This document shows, one piece after another, positions 1-8,082 of a stretch of 64,000 nt of DNA. Made by a program: the position numbers and the translations under genes. How positions within the stretch are numbered: the stretch's first letter is position 1; every line of letters starts with the position of its first letter. This DNA comes from Mitsuokella sp047974105 (lineage in GTDB: Bacteria > Bacillota > Negativicutes > Selenomonadales > Selenomonadaceae). Where the stretch lies: NCBI RefSeq assembly GCF_047974105.1, contig NZ_JBHYRS010000002.1:382280-446279 (forward strand), read 5' to 3'. Under the pieces are notes generated by a model. That model searched no databases. It was given only the letters and a program-made list of their open reading frames with translations, and was not told where the DNA came from.

Positions 1-397
1 GCCGGCCTGCCATGATGCCGGAGAGCAGCTTTTGCAGGCTGCGGCGATAAGCAGAATCCCCGTCGGACTGCAATAGCATCTGCAGGGCCTGATGGATGGG
101 AAGACCGGTCTGCAGCATGACCGCGAGCTGCCGCACAAAGACGATGCGCAGTCTGCTGTCCAGCCGCCGATGCCAAAATGTCCTGCCAAACGATGACAGC
201 AGTCTGGCTTTTTCTGCCCGCGGCCCCTGCTGCCCATAAGAAAAGTTCTCCGCCTCTGTTTCCTTCTGTCTCAGTGAGGCAATCCAAAGCCCCCTTCTGC
301 GTATAAGGCCTGCCGCTTCGCGCTTGTTCCGCGCCTCGACGCAGCCCTCGAAGAATTCGCCGCTGCGGCTGCGCGCTTCATAAATAAAAAAGCTCAT
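1..397 (-). CDS. pilC: Type II secretion / type IV pilus inner-membrane platform protein, N-terminal part (PilC/GspF family), cut by the window edge
   Basis: Only the first 132 codons lie in the window; the rest runs off position 1. The visible protein begins MSFFIYEARS and contains the GspF/PilC-type N-terminal stretch with RQLAVMLQTGLPIHQALQML, the usual first cytoplasmic helical domain of the platform protein. PilC/GspF proteins sit in the inner membrane and couple the assembly ATPase to pilin polymerisation. The ATG at 397 overlaps the stop of the pilT-like gene by ATGA, so the two are translationally coupled. The family call is from motif similarity; whether the system is a pilus or a competence pseudopilus cannot be decided here. 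Confidence 0.85.
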   Translation of the reverse strand, partial: MSFFIYEARSRSGEFFEGCVEARNKREAAGLIRRRGLWIASLRQKETEAENFSYGQQGPRAEKARLLSSFGRTFWHRRLDSRLRIVFVRQLAVMLQTGLPIHQALQMLLQSDGDSAYRRSLQKLLSGIMAGR

Positions 398-1530
398 AGT
401 ATTTCTCCTCTGAGACTGCATCGCACTTCTTCATAAACAGCAGCGGACAAAAGCCCCTGCTGCCAAAGCCTCTGCAGTGCGAGGCCGCGCGTCTGCATAT
501 GTTCCCTTTGATGACTCATCATCGCGCCCTCGAGCTGGCTGTACCGGCCCTGCCGAATCAGGCTGCAGACAGCGGGCTCACGCAGAAGGACCTCGACGAG
601 CGGCACGCGGCCGCCCGCGCGCGCCGGCAGGAGCTGCTGCGCAAAAACGGCCGTAAAGACCTCCGCGATTTCCGCCCGCACGATGGGCTGCTGCTCAGGC
701 GGGTAGAAATTCTCCATGCGCCGCACGGCCTCGGCTGCCCCGCGCGTATGCAGCGTGCCGAGCACGAGAAGCCCCGTCTCGGCTGCCTGCAGGGCCGTCG
801 TCATCGTCTCGCGGTCGCGTATCTCGCCGACGAGCAAAATGTCGGGCATTTCACGCAGGGCACTGCGCAGAGCGCCGGCAAACGAGGAAAAATCCCGCCC
901 GAGCTCGCGCTGACTGATAAAGCACTTTGCCGGCGGAAAGACATATTCAATCGGGTCCTCCAGCGTCAGAATATGAGCCGCACGCTTTTCATTCACGGCC
1001 TGCAGAAAGGATGCGAGCGTTGTCGTCTTGCCCGAACCCGTGCTGCCCGTCACGAGCACGAGTCCCCTTTTGGCCTCTAATAAATCATAGAGGGCCGCCG
1101 GCGCATGAATTTCCTGCAGAGAGGGAATTTTTTGCGGCAGGAAGCGCAGGACAAGGGCCAGATGATTCTGCTGCTGATAAAAATTGCCGCGCAGCCGCTG
1201 CCCAGCAAACGTCAGCGAAAAGTCGACTTCCTGCCCACGTGCCAAGCCCCGCTGCTGGCCGGCGGTCAAAAACGTCTGGGCCAGCTGCTCCATAAAATCA
1301 TCCTTTAAAAACGCATCCTCAAAAGCAGGGGCAGCACCATCGGCCGGCACATCTGCCTGCGATGATTCGGCCCCTGCCGGCAAAGTGACTTTTTCCAGCA
1401 GGCCGTTTCTGCGCAGGAAGGCAGGCTGTCCAGCCGTAAGGTAAAGGTCACTGGCCCCATCCTGCAGAGCCCGTTCCAGCAGCTTTTGCCAAAGAGTTTG
1501 TCCATTTTGTTCCAACGTCTCAGCCGCCAT
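394..1530 (-). CDS. pilT: PilT-like twitching motility / pilus retraction ATPase
   Basis: 378 residues, secretion-ATPase superfamily. Visible motifs are Walker A GSTGSGKTTT (residues 162-171), Asp box LEDPIEYVF (190-198), Walker B ILLVGEIRD (231-239) and His box LGTLHTR (257-263). The C-terminal LIRQGR and MQTR stretches correspond to the PilT-type C-terminal motifs, which favours PilT over PilB. PilT hydrolyses ATP to depolymerise type IV pili. An acidic, Ala-rich insertion of about 30 residues (roughly 48-78) interrupts the N-terminal PAS-like domain and is not typical. The ATG at 1530 has AGGAGG seven bases upstream. The gene overlaps the preceding gspE-type ATPase by 11 bases and pilC by 4, so it sits inside one operon. 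Confidence 0.88.
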   Translation of the reverse strand: MAAETLEQNGQTLWQKLLERALQDGASDLYLTAGQPAFLRRNGLLEKVTLPAGAESSQADVPADGAAPAFEDAFLKDDFMEQLAQTFLTAGQQRGLARGQEVDFSLTFAGQRLRGNFYQQQNHLALVLRFLPQKIPSLQEIHAPAALYDLLEAKRGLVLVTGSTGSGKTTTLASFLQAVNEKRAAHILTLEDPIEYVFPPAKCFISQRELGRDFSSFAGALRSALREMPDILLVGEIRDRETMTTALQAAETGLLVLGTLHTRGAAEAVRRMENFYPPEQQPIVRAEIAEVFTAVFAQQLLPARAGGRVPLVEVLLREPAVCSLIRQGRYSQLEGAMMSHQREHMQTRGLALQRLWQQGLLSAAVYEEVRCSLRGEIL

Positions 1531-2863
1531 AGAGCACCCTCCTGACTTCCGAAAGCGACGTGACGCCCTGCCCCGCCTTGCTGATGCCGTCTTCCAGCAG
1601 GCTCTTCATGCCGCTTTGACGCGCGAGCTCCTCCATCCTGCGCCGCGGAATGCGCTGCAGGATGCCTTCGCGCACGGTATCGTCAGGCACGAGGATTTCC
1701 GCGAGCAGGGTGCGGCCAAGATAGCCCGTGCCGTGACACATTTCACAGCCACAGCTCCGGTAGAATATGGCGGGCAGTTCCGCTGCGTTCGCGCCTCCCC
1801 CTGCTTCCTGTCCTGCCAGCAGCAGAAGGGATTCCGCTTCCCTCCTGCCTGCCGGATCCACTTCGCGGCAGTGCGGACAGAGCCTGCGCACAAGGCGCTG
1901 TGAAACGATGCCCGCCAGCGTCGCCGCGAGAAGATACGGCGCAATGCCCATCTCGAGCAGCCGGTAGATGACGGCCACCGCATTTTCCGTATGAATGGTC
2001 GTCATCAGGAGGTGCCCCGTCAAGGCAATGCGCACGGCCATGGCCGCTGTTTCCTCGTCGCGTATTTCGCCGAGCAGGATGCCCGTGACGTCCTGCCGGA
2101 GCACGGCGCGCAGTCCCGCAACATACGTCAGGCCGGCCTGCGCGTTGATCTCCACCTGGTTAACGCCTGCGAGAAGCCGTTCGATGGGGTCTTCCAGCGT
2201 GACGAGATTGCGGTCGGGCGTATTGAGCTCGGCCAGGGCTGCGTAAAGAGATGAAGTCTTGCCTGAATTCATCGGGCCGCAGAGCACCATCATGCCCGAA
2301 GGGCGGTGAATGAGCCCGCGGAATTTCTTTGCATCCTGCGCGGCAAAGCCGAGTTCATCGATGCTCAGAAGCTTCCCTGACATATTCATCAGGCGCATGA
2401 CCATGACCTCGCCATGTGCAGCCGGCAGCGACGAAACGCGGATATCGGCGGTGAGTCCCGCTGTCTCGAGGTGAATATGGCCGTCCTGCGGCAGCTGCTT
2501 TTTGGCGATATCCATGCCGGCCATGACCTTGAGGCGCGAAACGACGGCCTGCCCGATGATCTCGGGCATCTGCATGACCTCCTGCAGGATGCCGCTGACG
2601 CGAAAACGCAGGCGGATGTTCCTTTCCTGCGGTTCGATGTGGATGTCACTGGCCTGCAGCACGGCCGCCTGCTGCAGGATGAAATCCACCAGCCGGATAA
2701 TGCTCGAAAATGACGGTTCCGCACTCAGCCCGCCGGCCTGCAGCAGAGATTTTTTCTCCTGTCCCCGCGCTCTTTCCTGCCGGACCGCCGGCACGCCGCC
2801 ATAACGCACCTCATGCACAGCCTCGCGCACGAGATTTTGCCAAAGTATCTCCTTTTCTTCCAA
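1520..2863 (-). CDS. GspE/PilB-type secretion or pilus assembly ATPase
   Basis: About 447 residues. It carries the GspE N2 region (ASDIHIEP; RLRFRVSG), Walker A GPMNSGKTSS, Asp box TLEDPIERL, Walker B GILLGEIRDEE and His box MTTIHTE. A C-terminal zinc-binding tetracysteine (CPHC and CEMC) separates GspE/PilB from PilT. The protein powers assembly of pilin subunits. It is about 100 residues shorter than classic GspE/PilB because the N1 domain is nearly absent. The start is uncertain: a GTG at 2872 touches its own AAAGGGG, whereas an in-frame TTG at 2863 sits 8 bases behind it, so TTG is preferred. It is the first visible gene of a gspE-pilT-pilC run on the minus strand. Confidence 0.87.
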   Translation of the reverse strand: MEEKEILWQNLVREAVHEVRYGGVPAVRQERARGQEKKSLLQAGGLSAEPSFSSIIRLVDFILQQAAVLQASDIHIEPQERNIRLRFRVSGILQEVMQMPEIIGQAVVSRLKVMAGMDIAKKQLPQDGHIHLETAGLTADIRVSSLPAAHGEVMVMRLMNMSGKLLSIDELGFAAQDAKKFRGLIHRPSGMMVLCGPMNSGKTSSLYAALAELNTPDRNLVTLEDPIERLLAGVNQVEINAQAGLTYVAGLRAVLRQDVTGILLGEIRDEETAAMAVRIALTGHLLMTTIHTENAVAVIYRLLEMGIAPYLLAATLAGIVSQRLVRRLCPHCREVDPAGRREAESLLLLAGQEAGGGANAAELPAIFYRSCGCEMCHGTGYLGRTLLAEILVPDDTVREGILQRIPRRRMEELARQSGMKSLLEDGISKAGQGVTSLSEVRRVLYGG

Positions 2864-3088
2864 GAAAAGCACCCCTTTCGCTCATCTGACCTTCTTTCTT
2901 TTTATTTTCCGACTTCTGACGCTTTCTGTTCGCTTCATTCATTTGATTCGTTTCTTACTGCTCATCTTCGCGCCCAAACGCCAAAATCCTTTATTTTCAG
3001 AAAAATAAGCAAATGGCTTTCTCCCCATGACATACAGGCAAAAATATACATTTTTTCTGTAATGGTGTAAAGCAAAATCAGCAGGCAA

Positions 3089-3124
3089 TAAAAAATCCGA
3101 GGCATTTTCTGCCCCGGATTTTTG
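3089..3124 (-). terminator. Rho-independent terminator after the polA-mutM-coaE-slt operon
   Basis: The stem AATCCG..GGCA / TGCC..CGGATT, with a single internal A-C mismatch and A/T runs on both sides, lies just past the transglycosylase stop. The sequence is near-symmetric, so it may act in both directions. Confidence 0.8.
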
Positions 3125-3156
3125 TCGTGTTCAGTGTCCGCTTGCCTTATTTCATG

Positions 3157-3801
3157 TTATTGGCCTTTCTCTGCCTTTTGTCCGCCAGCATAGAGTTCCC
3201 GATATTTGCGCTCGGTCATCAGGACTTTCCTGACGTATTCGCGCGTTTCCTGATACGGGATGGCATCGATATCATGAAAATCGGCCGGCCAGCCGTTTTC
3301 GCGAATCCATGCCTGCACATTGCCGCGGCCCGCGTTGTAGGCTGCGAGTGCCAAGACGTCATTGCCGTCAAATTCGCGCTGCAGCGAACGCAGATACCAG
3401 ATGCCGTAGCGGATATTGCGCTCCGGCTCGTGGATGGCATCGATGGAATACGCGTTATCATCGAGCTGGCCCGCAATCCATTCCGCCGTGTCCGGCATGA
3501 GCTGCATGAGCCCGATGGCCCCGCGGTGCGAGTGCACGCCATCCTGAAATTTGCTTTCCGTCTTGATGACGGCCGCCGCGAGATACGGGTCGACATGGTA
3601 GCGGTCCGCATACTCCTCGACGGTATCACGGTAAGGGAAAGGGTAAAGATATTGGCGCTGGAACGACTCGGACGACCAGACCATGTAAATGGCAAAAGCC
3701 AGGCAGGCCAGGCTGCTGACCAGGATATAAAGGTATTTGCGGCCCGTGCGCCTGCGTGCCTTCTGTACGCGTTCCAAAAAATCAGATTGATGCAGCTGCA
3801 T
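3157..3801 (-). CDS. Lytic murein transglycosylase, SLT domain
   Basis: 214 residues from the preferred ATG at 3801. One N-terminal membrane anchor (about residues 22-43) is followed by a periplasmic Slt-type lysozyme-like domain. Catalytic Glu is seen in KTESKFQ, followed by the family motifs GAIGLMQLMP and LALAAYNAGRGNV. Such enzymes cleave the MurNAc-GlcNAc bond and make 1,6-anhydro-MurNAc. A GTG at 3816 is also in frame, but GAGAAGG lies at the right distance only for the ATG at 3801. The gene overlaps the end of coaE and is the last gene of the polA operon; a terminator follows. Confidence 0.88.
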   Translation of the reverse strand: MQLHQSDFLERVQKARRRTGRKYLYILVSSLACLAFAIYMVWSSESFQRQYLYPFPYRDTVEEYADRYHVDPYLAAAVIKTESKFQDGVHSHRGAIGLMQLMPDTAEWIAGQLDDNAYSIDAIHEPERNIRYGIWYLRSLQREFDGNDVLALAAYNAGRGNVQAWIRENGWPADFHDIDAIPYQETREYVRKVLMTERKYRELYAGGQKAEKGQ

Positions 3802-4420
3802 GTTTTCCCTTCTCACCTTCTCGCTTTTCTCCTGCTGACTGCTGCCAAAGTTTTACGAGCTGCTGCCGGAGCTCTGCTGTGTTTCCTGTATTATCGATGA
3901 CGATATCCGCGCGCTTTCTCTTTTCTTCAATAGAAAGCTGCGCTTTGATGCGGTTCATGGCTTCCGTGCGGCCGTAGCCATTCCGGGCCATAAGCCGTGT
4001 GAGCTGTACGTTCTCCGGCACATAGACAAGCCAGACTTCATCGAGATGGTTCTGCCAGCCCGACTCAAAGAGCAGCGGGATATCGAGGACCACGGCCGGC
4101 AGACCTTCCGCTTCCGCCTGTGCCATCTGCTCCTGCAGGGCTCTGCGGATCAGCGGATGCGATGTTTCATTGAGCCATCGTTTCTCAGCAGGACTTGAAA
4201 AGACGAGCCGGCCAATCGCCCTTCTGTCAAGGCGGCCGTCCCGAAAAACGGCCTCAGGGCCGAAGTGGCGGACATACGCCTCGTAAAGAGGCTGTCCTGA
4301 TGCCGTCAATTCATGCGCCACGGCATCGGCGTCAAGCACGCGCGCCCCGAGCTCCCGCAAAATGGCCGCGGCCGTGCTCTTGCCGCTCGCAATGCCGCCG
4401 GTCAGTCCAATGCGCTTCAT
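3782..4420 (-). CDS. coaE: Dephospho-CoA kinase
   Basis: 212 residues, normal for the family. It catalyses the last step of coenzyme A synthesis, phosphorylating the 3'-hydroxyl of dephospho-CoA with ATP. The P-loop GGIASGKST is at residues 8-16, and the following LDADAVAHEL matches the conserved D-A-D substrate region. The start ATG overlaps the mutM stop as ATGA, and the 3' end overlaps the transglycosylase gene by about 20 bases, so the order polA-mutM-coaE-slt is one operon. This mutM-coaE pairing after polA is common in Firmicutes. Confidence 0.95.
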   Translation of the reverse strand: MKRIGLTGGIASGKSTAAAILRELGARVLDADAVAHELTASGQPLYEAYVRHFGPEAVFRDGRLDRRAIGRLVFSSPAEKRWLNETSHPLIRRALQEQMAQAEAEGLPAVVLDIPLLFESGWQNHLDEVWLVYVPENVQLTRLMARNGYGRTEAMNRIKAQLSIEEKRKRADIVIDNTGNTAELRQQLVKLWQQSAGEKREGEKGKHAAASI

Positions 4421-5283
4421 CTGTCGTCTTCTCCTTCCCGCTTACCCGCGGTCCGACGGGGCTGGCAGTGCGGGCAGAAATGCGTGCCGCGGCCGCCAAG
4501 CGTAAATTTCTCAATCCGCGCACCGCAAAGTCGGCAGGGCTCACCCTCGCGGTGATAGACAAAGAGATGCTCCTGATGATGTCCATGACCGCCCTCGCCG
4601 TTGCGGTAATCGCGGAACGTCGTGCCGCCGTCCCTCAGGCCATCCTGCAGGACACTGCGCACGGCCTTTTGCAGCCTTTGACATTCCTCCTTCGTCAGGC
4701 TCGCCGCCGGGCGTCCCGGAAAAATGCGCGCCCTAAACAAGGCTTCGTCGGCATAGATATTGCCGATACCGGCCACATGGCGCTGGTCTAAAAGAAACGA
4801 TTTGATGGGCTGTTTCCTGCCCTTGACGGCTGCTTCCAGATAGGCGGGCGAAAAATCCGGTGAAAGGGGCTCCGGTCCCAAAGACGCAAGTCCCCTGATG
4901 ACCGCATCCTGTTCGTCCGCTCTGAGGCCGTAAAGCCTGCCAAACGTGCGGATATCAGCAAAGACCAAAAGGCCCCCATCCGACAGGGAAAAAATAACCC
5001 TCGCATAGGGGTCGTCCGTCCTGCCCGACGGCTCGTAAACGAGGCTGCCCGTCATGCGCAGATGAAAAAACACGCGGCTGCCGCTCTTAAAATGCATGCA
5101 GAGGTATTTGCCTCGGCGCGAAAAACTCTCGATGACCTGATTCGTCACGAGCCTGACAAAATCTGCAGGCTCCGGACGCTCGATCTGCTGCGGCCGCAGG
5201 ATGCTGACATCCTCGATGAGACGTCCGCGCAGGGCAGTATCGAGATAACGGCGGATGACTTCGACCTCTGGCAGTTCCGGCAT
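4417..5283 (-). CDS. mutM: Formamidopyrimidine-DNA glycosylase (Fpg)
   Basis: 288 residues. It excises 8-oxoguanine and ring-opened purines from DNA and has AP-lyase activity. The protein starts MPELPEVE, giving the catalytic N-terminal Pro2 and Glu3 after Met removal, which fixes the start at 5283. The C-terminal zinc finger is complete (CRLC and CPHC) and the H2TH region is visible around HVAGIGNIYADEALF. It lies 64 bases downstream of polA and overlaps coaE by ATGA, which groups base-excision repair with gap-filling polymerase. Confidence 0.96.
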   Translation of the reverse strand: MPELPEVEVIRRYLDTALRGRLIEDVSILRPQQIERPEPADFVRLVTNQVIESFSRRGKYLCMHFKSGSRVFFHLRMTGSLVYEPSGRTDDPYARVIFSLSDGGLLVFADIRTFGRLYGLRADEQDAVIRGLASLGPEPLSPDFSPAYLEAAVKGRKQPIKSFLLDQRHVAGIGNIYADEALFRARIFPGRPAASLTKEECQRLQKAVRSVLQDGLRDGGTTFRDYRNGEGGHGHHQEHLFVYHREGEPCRLCGARIEKFTLGGRGTHFCPHCQPRRTAGKREGEDDR

Positions 5284-5347
5284 AACGGCTCCCTCTTCCC
5301 AACAAACTTCCCAACAAACAAAATCATAAAAAAGTCATATAAAACGG

Positions 5348-7993
5348 TTACTTGGCCTCAGCCCAGTTCCTGCCCCAGTGAATGTCGATGACGAGCGGTA
5401 CGGAAAGTTCGACGACGTGTTCCATCGATTCTTTGAGGATGGACTGGACCGTCTCGAGTTCTTCCTCCCTGACTTCGAGCACGAGTTCATCATGGACCTG
5501 TAAGAGGATGCGGCTCTTGACGCCGGCTGCCTGCAGCTTATGATAAGCCGCAATCATCGCGAGTTTGATGACATCGGCGGCCGTGCCCTGAATCGGCGTG
5601 TTCATGGCCATGCGCTCGGCGAGCATGCGCTGATTGAAATTGCGGCTCTTGATGGCCGGCAGCTCGCGGCGGCGTCCGAACATCGTCGTGACATAACCCG
5701 TCTCATGGGCCTCGGCGACGACCTTGTCCATAAAGTCCCTCACGCCCGGATAACGCTCAAAGTAGCGGCTGATGTATTCGCCCGCTTCTTTGCGCGATAT
5801 GTGCAGATTGCGCGCGAGGCCGTAGTCGCTGATACCGTAGACAATGCCGAAATTGACGGCCTTGGCATGGCGGCGCAGCTCCGGCGTAACCTCATCAAGA
5901 GGAAGGCCAAAGACCTCCGCAGCCGTGCGCGCGTGAATATCCTGATTGCGCCTGAACGCATCGATGAAGCTCTCATCGCCCGACATATGCGCGAGCAGGC
6001 GGAGCTCAATCTGCGAATAATCGGCCGAGAGCAGATAATCGTAGCCCTCCCCCGGCTCAAAGAGAGCTCTTATCATGCGGCCTTCTTCCGTGCGCACGGG
6101 GATGTTCTGCAGGTTCGGGTCCGAGCTTGAAAGTCTGCCCGTCGCCGTGACCGTCTGGTTAAAGCTCGTGTGCACGCGGCCCGTGTCCTCGCGAATCAGC
6201 GCGGAAATGCCGTCAAGATACGTCGATTTGAGCTTGCTCCAGAGGCGGAAGGCAAGAATCTGTTCAATAATTGGATGCTCATCACGCAGACTCTCGAGGA
6301 CTTCGGCATTCGTCGAGTACCCCGTCTTCGTCTTCTTGCGCGCCGGCAGGCCAAGTTCCTCAAAGAGGACCGTGCCGAGCTGTTTGGGCGAATTGATGTT
6401 GAAGGTATGGCCGGCCAGCGTGTAGATATCCTGCTCGATGCCCGTGAGCCTGTCGCCGACTTCCTGTGTCTTCTCGGCAAGATGGGCGCGGTTGACGTAA
6501 ACGCCGTTCTGTTCCATCGCGGCGAGGACCTCGACAAGAGGCAGCTCGATGGTCTCGAGCAGATGCATGAGCTTTTCCTCCTCGAGTCTTGCACCGAGCA
6601 AGGGGTAAAGGCGGCAGAGCGTCACGGCCTCCCATACGGCCTGGCTGTGCGAATCGACAAATTCTTCCGGCGCGGCTTCCTGCAGATATTTCAGCGAAAG
6701 CTCTGCAAGATTGTACTTCGAGCGCTCCGGTTCCAACAGATACGCGGAAAGCTCGATGTCTTCAAAATCCTTATAGGCACGGATGCCCGCCTGATCATAG
6801 CGTTTGAGGCCGAAGACGATAATGCGCTTGTCGGATTCCATGACAGAGAGCAGAGCTTCGAAGGCCTCGCTGCCCTTGCGGACAAAGCCGGCTTTGCTCT
6901 CTTTATCGTAAGGACCGGACGCAACTGCCATGCCTTCCAGTGAGGCAAACGGCGCCGCTCCTTTGAAAATACCCGAAACTGCCAGATAAACGGATTTTTC
7001 CGCTGCCTTCCGGACATCCTCCGCGCTCCATTCCTCATAGCTGAGGTCAGCGGCTTCGACACTGCTGAGGTCCAGCGTGATTTCCGCCGGTCCAAGAAGG
7101 TTCTGGAGATTCTTCCAGGCCGTGCGCAGTTCGTGTGCGTCGCAGAAAGACTGCATCTTTTCCATATCCGGCTTAAGTACATAGTCGGCCTCGGCAAATG
7201 TCAGGTCCGGCACGTGCAGTTCAATTGTCGCGAGCTCCTTTGACAGGCGTGCCTGCTCGGCATACGCCGTCAAACGCTCCTTGAGCTTCTTGCCCGAAAT
7301 ATCATCAATATGCGCGAGAACATTTTCGAGGGAGCCATACTCGAGCAGGAGTTTGGCGGCCGTCTTCGGGCCGACCCCCGGAATGCCCGGGATATTATCG
7401 GACGCATCGCCCATGAGGCCCTTGAGGTCAATGAGCTTGATGGGCTCAAAGCCGTATTCTTCCTTGAACACATCCGTATCGTAGGCCTTAATATTGGAAG
7501 TACCGCGTTTCGTAAAGAACACGCGCAGGTTCGGCCGCACGAGCTGCAGCGCATCGCGGTCGCCTGTGACGACGAGAACATCATAGTCCTTTGCTGCCGC
7601 CTGCGTGGCGAGCGTGCCGATGATGTCATCTGCTTCGTAATTGTCTTTTTCAAGGAAGGGCAGGCCCATGCAGTCCGCGAATTCACGCAGCAGCGGCAGC
7701 TGCGCGAGGAGCTCTTCCGGTGTCTTGTCGCGCGTGCCCTTGTAGGCCGCATAGCGCTCCGTGCGGAACGTATGGCGGCTTTTATCGAAAGCCAGGGCCA
7801 TGAGGTCGGGCTTCTGCTCCGTCATGAGCTTCGTCAGCATATTCGAGAAGCCAAAGATGGCGCCGGTTGGCTGCCCGTGCGAGTCATTGAAATCGGGCAG
7901 TGCGTAAAAGGCGCGGTAAATCAGGCTGCTGCCATCGAGAACAATGAATCGTTTTTTCTGCTTTTTTTCACCGGCCGCTTGTTCCTGCTTCAC
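5348..7993 (-). CDS. polA: DNA polymerase I
   Basis: 881 residues. Domains in order: a 5'-3' exonuclease (about 1-290; EADDIIGT, VTGDRDALQL, GDASDNIPGIPGVG), a degenerate 3'-5' exonuclease-like domain (about 315-480) and the family A polymerase domain. Polymerase motif A is DYSQIELRLLAHMSGD, motif B is RRHAKAVNFGIVYG and motif C is QVHDELVLEV. The DxE of Exo I is replaced by VYLAVSG and the Exo III Asp is not visible, so proofreading is probably absent, as in Taq and many Firmicute enzymes. Translation starts at GTG 7993, with GGGGGA six bases upstream. It heads polA-mutM-coaE-slt and fills gaps in repair and Okazaki fragment processing. Confidence 0.97.
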   Translation of the reverse strand: MKQEQAAGEKKQKKRFIVLDGSSLIYRAFYALPDFNDSHGQPTGAIFGFSNMLTKLMTEQKPDLMALAFDKSRHTFRTERYAAYKGTRDKTPEELLAQLPLLREFADCMGLPFLEKDNYEADDIIGTLATQAAAKDYDVLVVTGDRDALQLVRPNLRVFFTKRGTSNIKAYDTDVFKEEYGFEPIKLIDLKGLMGDASDNIPGIPGVGPKTAAKLLLEYGSLENVLAHIDDISGKKLKERLTAYAEQARLSKELATIELHVPDLTFAEADYVLKPDMEKMQSFCDAHELRTAWKNLQNLLGPAEITLDLSSVEAADLSYEEWSAEDVRKAAEKSVYLAVSGIFKGAAPFASLEGMAVASGPYDKESKAGFVRKGSEAFEALLSVMESDKRIIVFGLKRYDQAGIRAYKDFEDIELSAYLLEPERSKYNLAELSLKYLQEAAPEEFVDSHSQAVWEAVTLCRLYPLLGARLEEEKLMHLLETIELPLVEVLAAMEQNGVYVNRAHLAEKTQEVGDRLTGIEQDIYTLAGHTFNINSPKQLGTVLFEELGLPARKKTKTGYSTNAEVLESLRDEHPIIEQILAFRLWSKLKSTYLDGISALIREDTGRVHTSFNQTVTATGRLSSSDPNLQNIPVRTEEGRMIRALFEPGEGYDYLLSADYSQIELRLLAHMSGDESFIDAFRRNQDIHARTAAEVFGLPLDEVTPELRRHAKAVNFGIVYGISDYGLARNLHISRKEAGEYISRYFERYPGVRDFMDKVVAEAHETGYVTTMFGRRRELPAIKSRNFNQRMLAERMAMNTPIQGTAADVIKLAMIAAYHKLQAAGVKSRILLQVHDELVLEVREEELETVQSILKESMEHVVELSVPLVIDIHWGRNWAEAK

Positions 7994-8022
7994 ATGGAAT
8001 CCCCCTTTTGCATCTTCTCATT

Positions 8023-8064
8023 TGAAAAATTGACCGGAACCAGCCTCAAAGCCAGTTCCGGTAC
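8023..8064 (-). terminator. Terminator after the L,D-transpeptidase gene
   Basis: A strong hairpin has arms ACCGGAAC and GTTCCGGT around a short CAGCCTCAAAGCCA loop region. On the minus strand it is followed by AATTTTTC. It separates the L,D-transpeptidase gene from polA. Confidence 0.85.
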
Positions 8065-8082
8065 ATAAAGGCATATTGCCGC

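Noticed and set aside
499..1505. Several long open frames on the plus strand across the pilT gene
   Set aside because: They are antisense or shifted shadows of a gene with clear ATPase motifs; they have no ribosome sites and low-complexity Arg/Ser-rich or His-rich translations.
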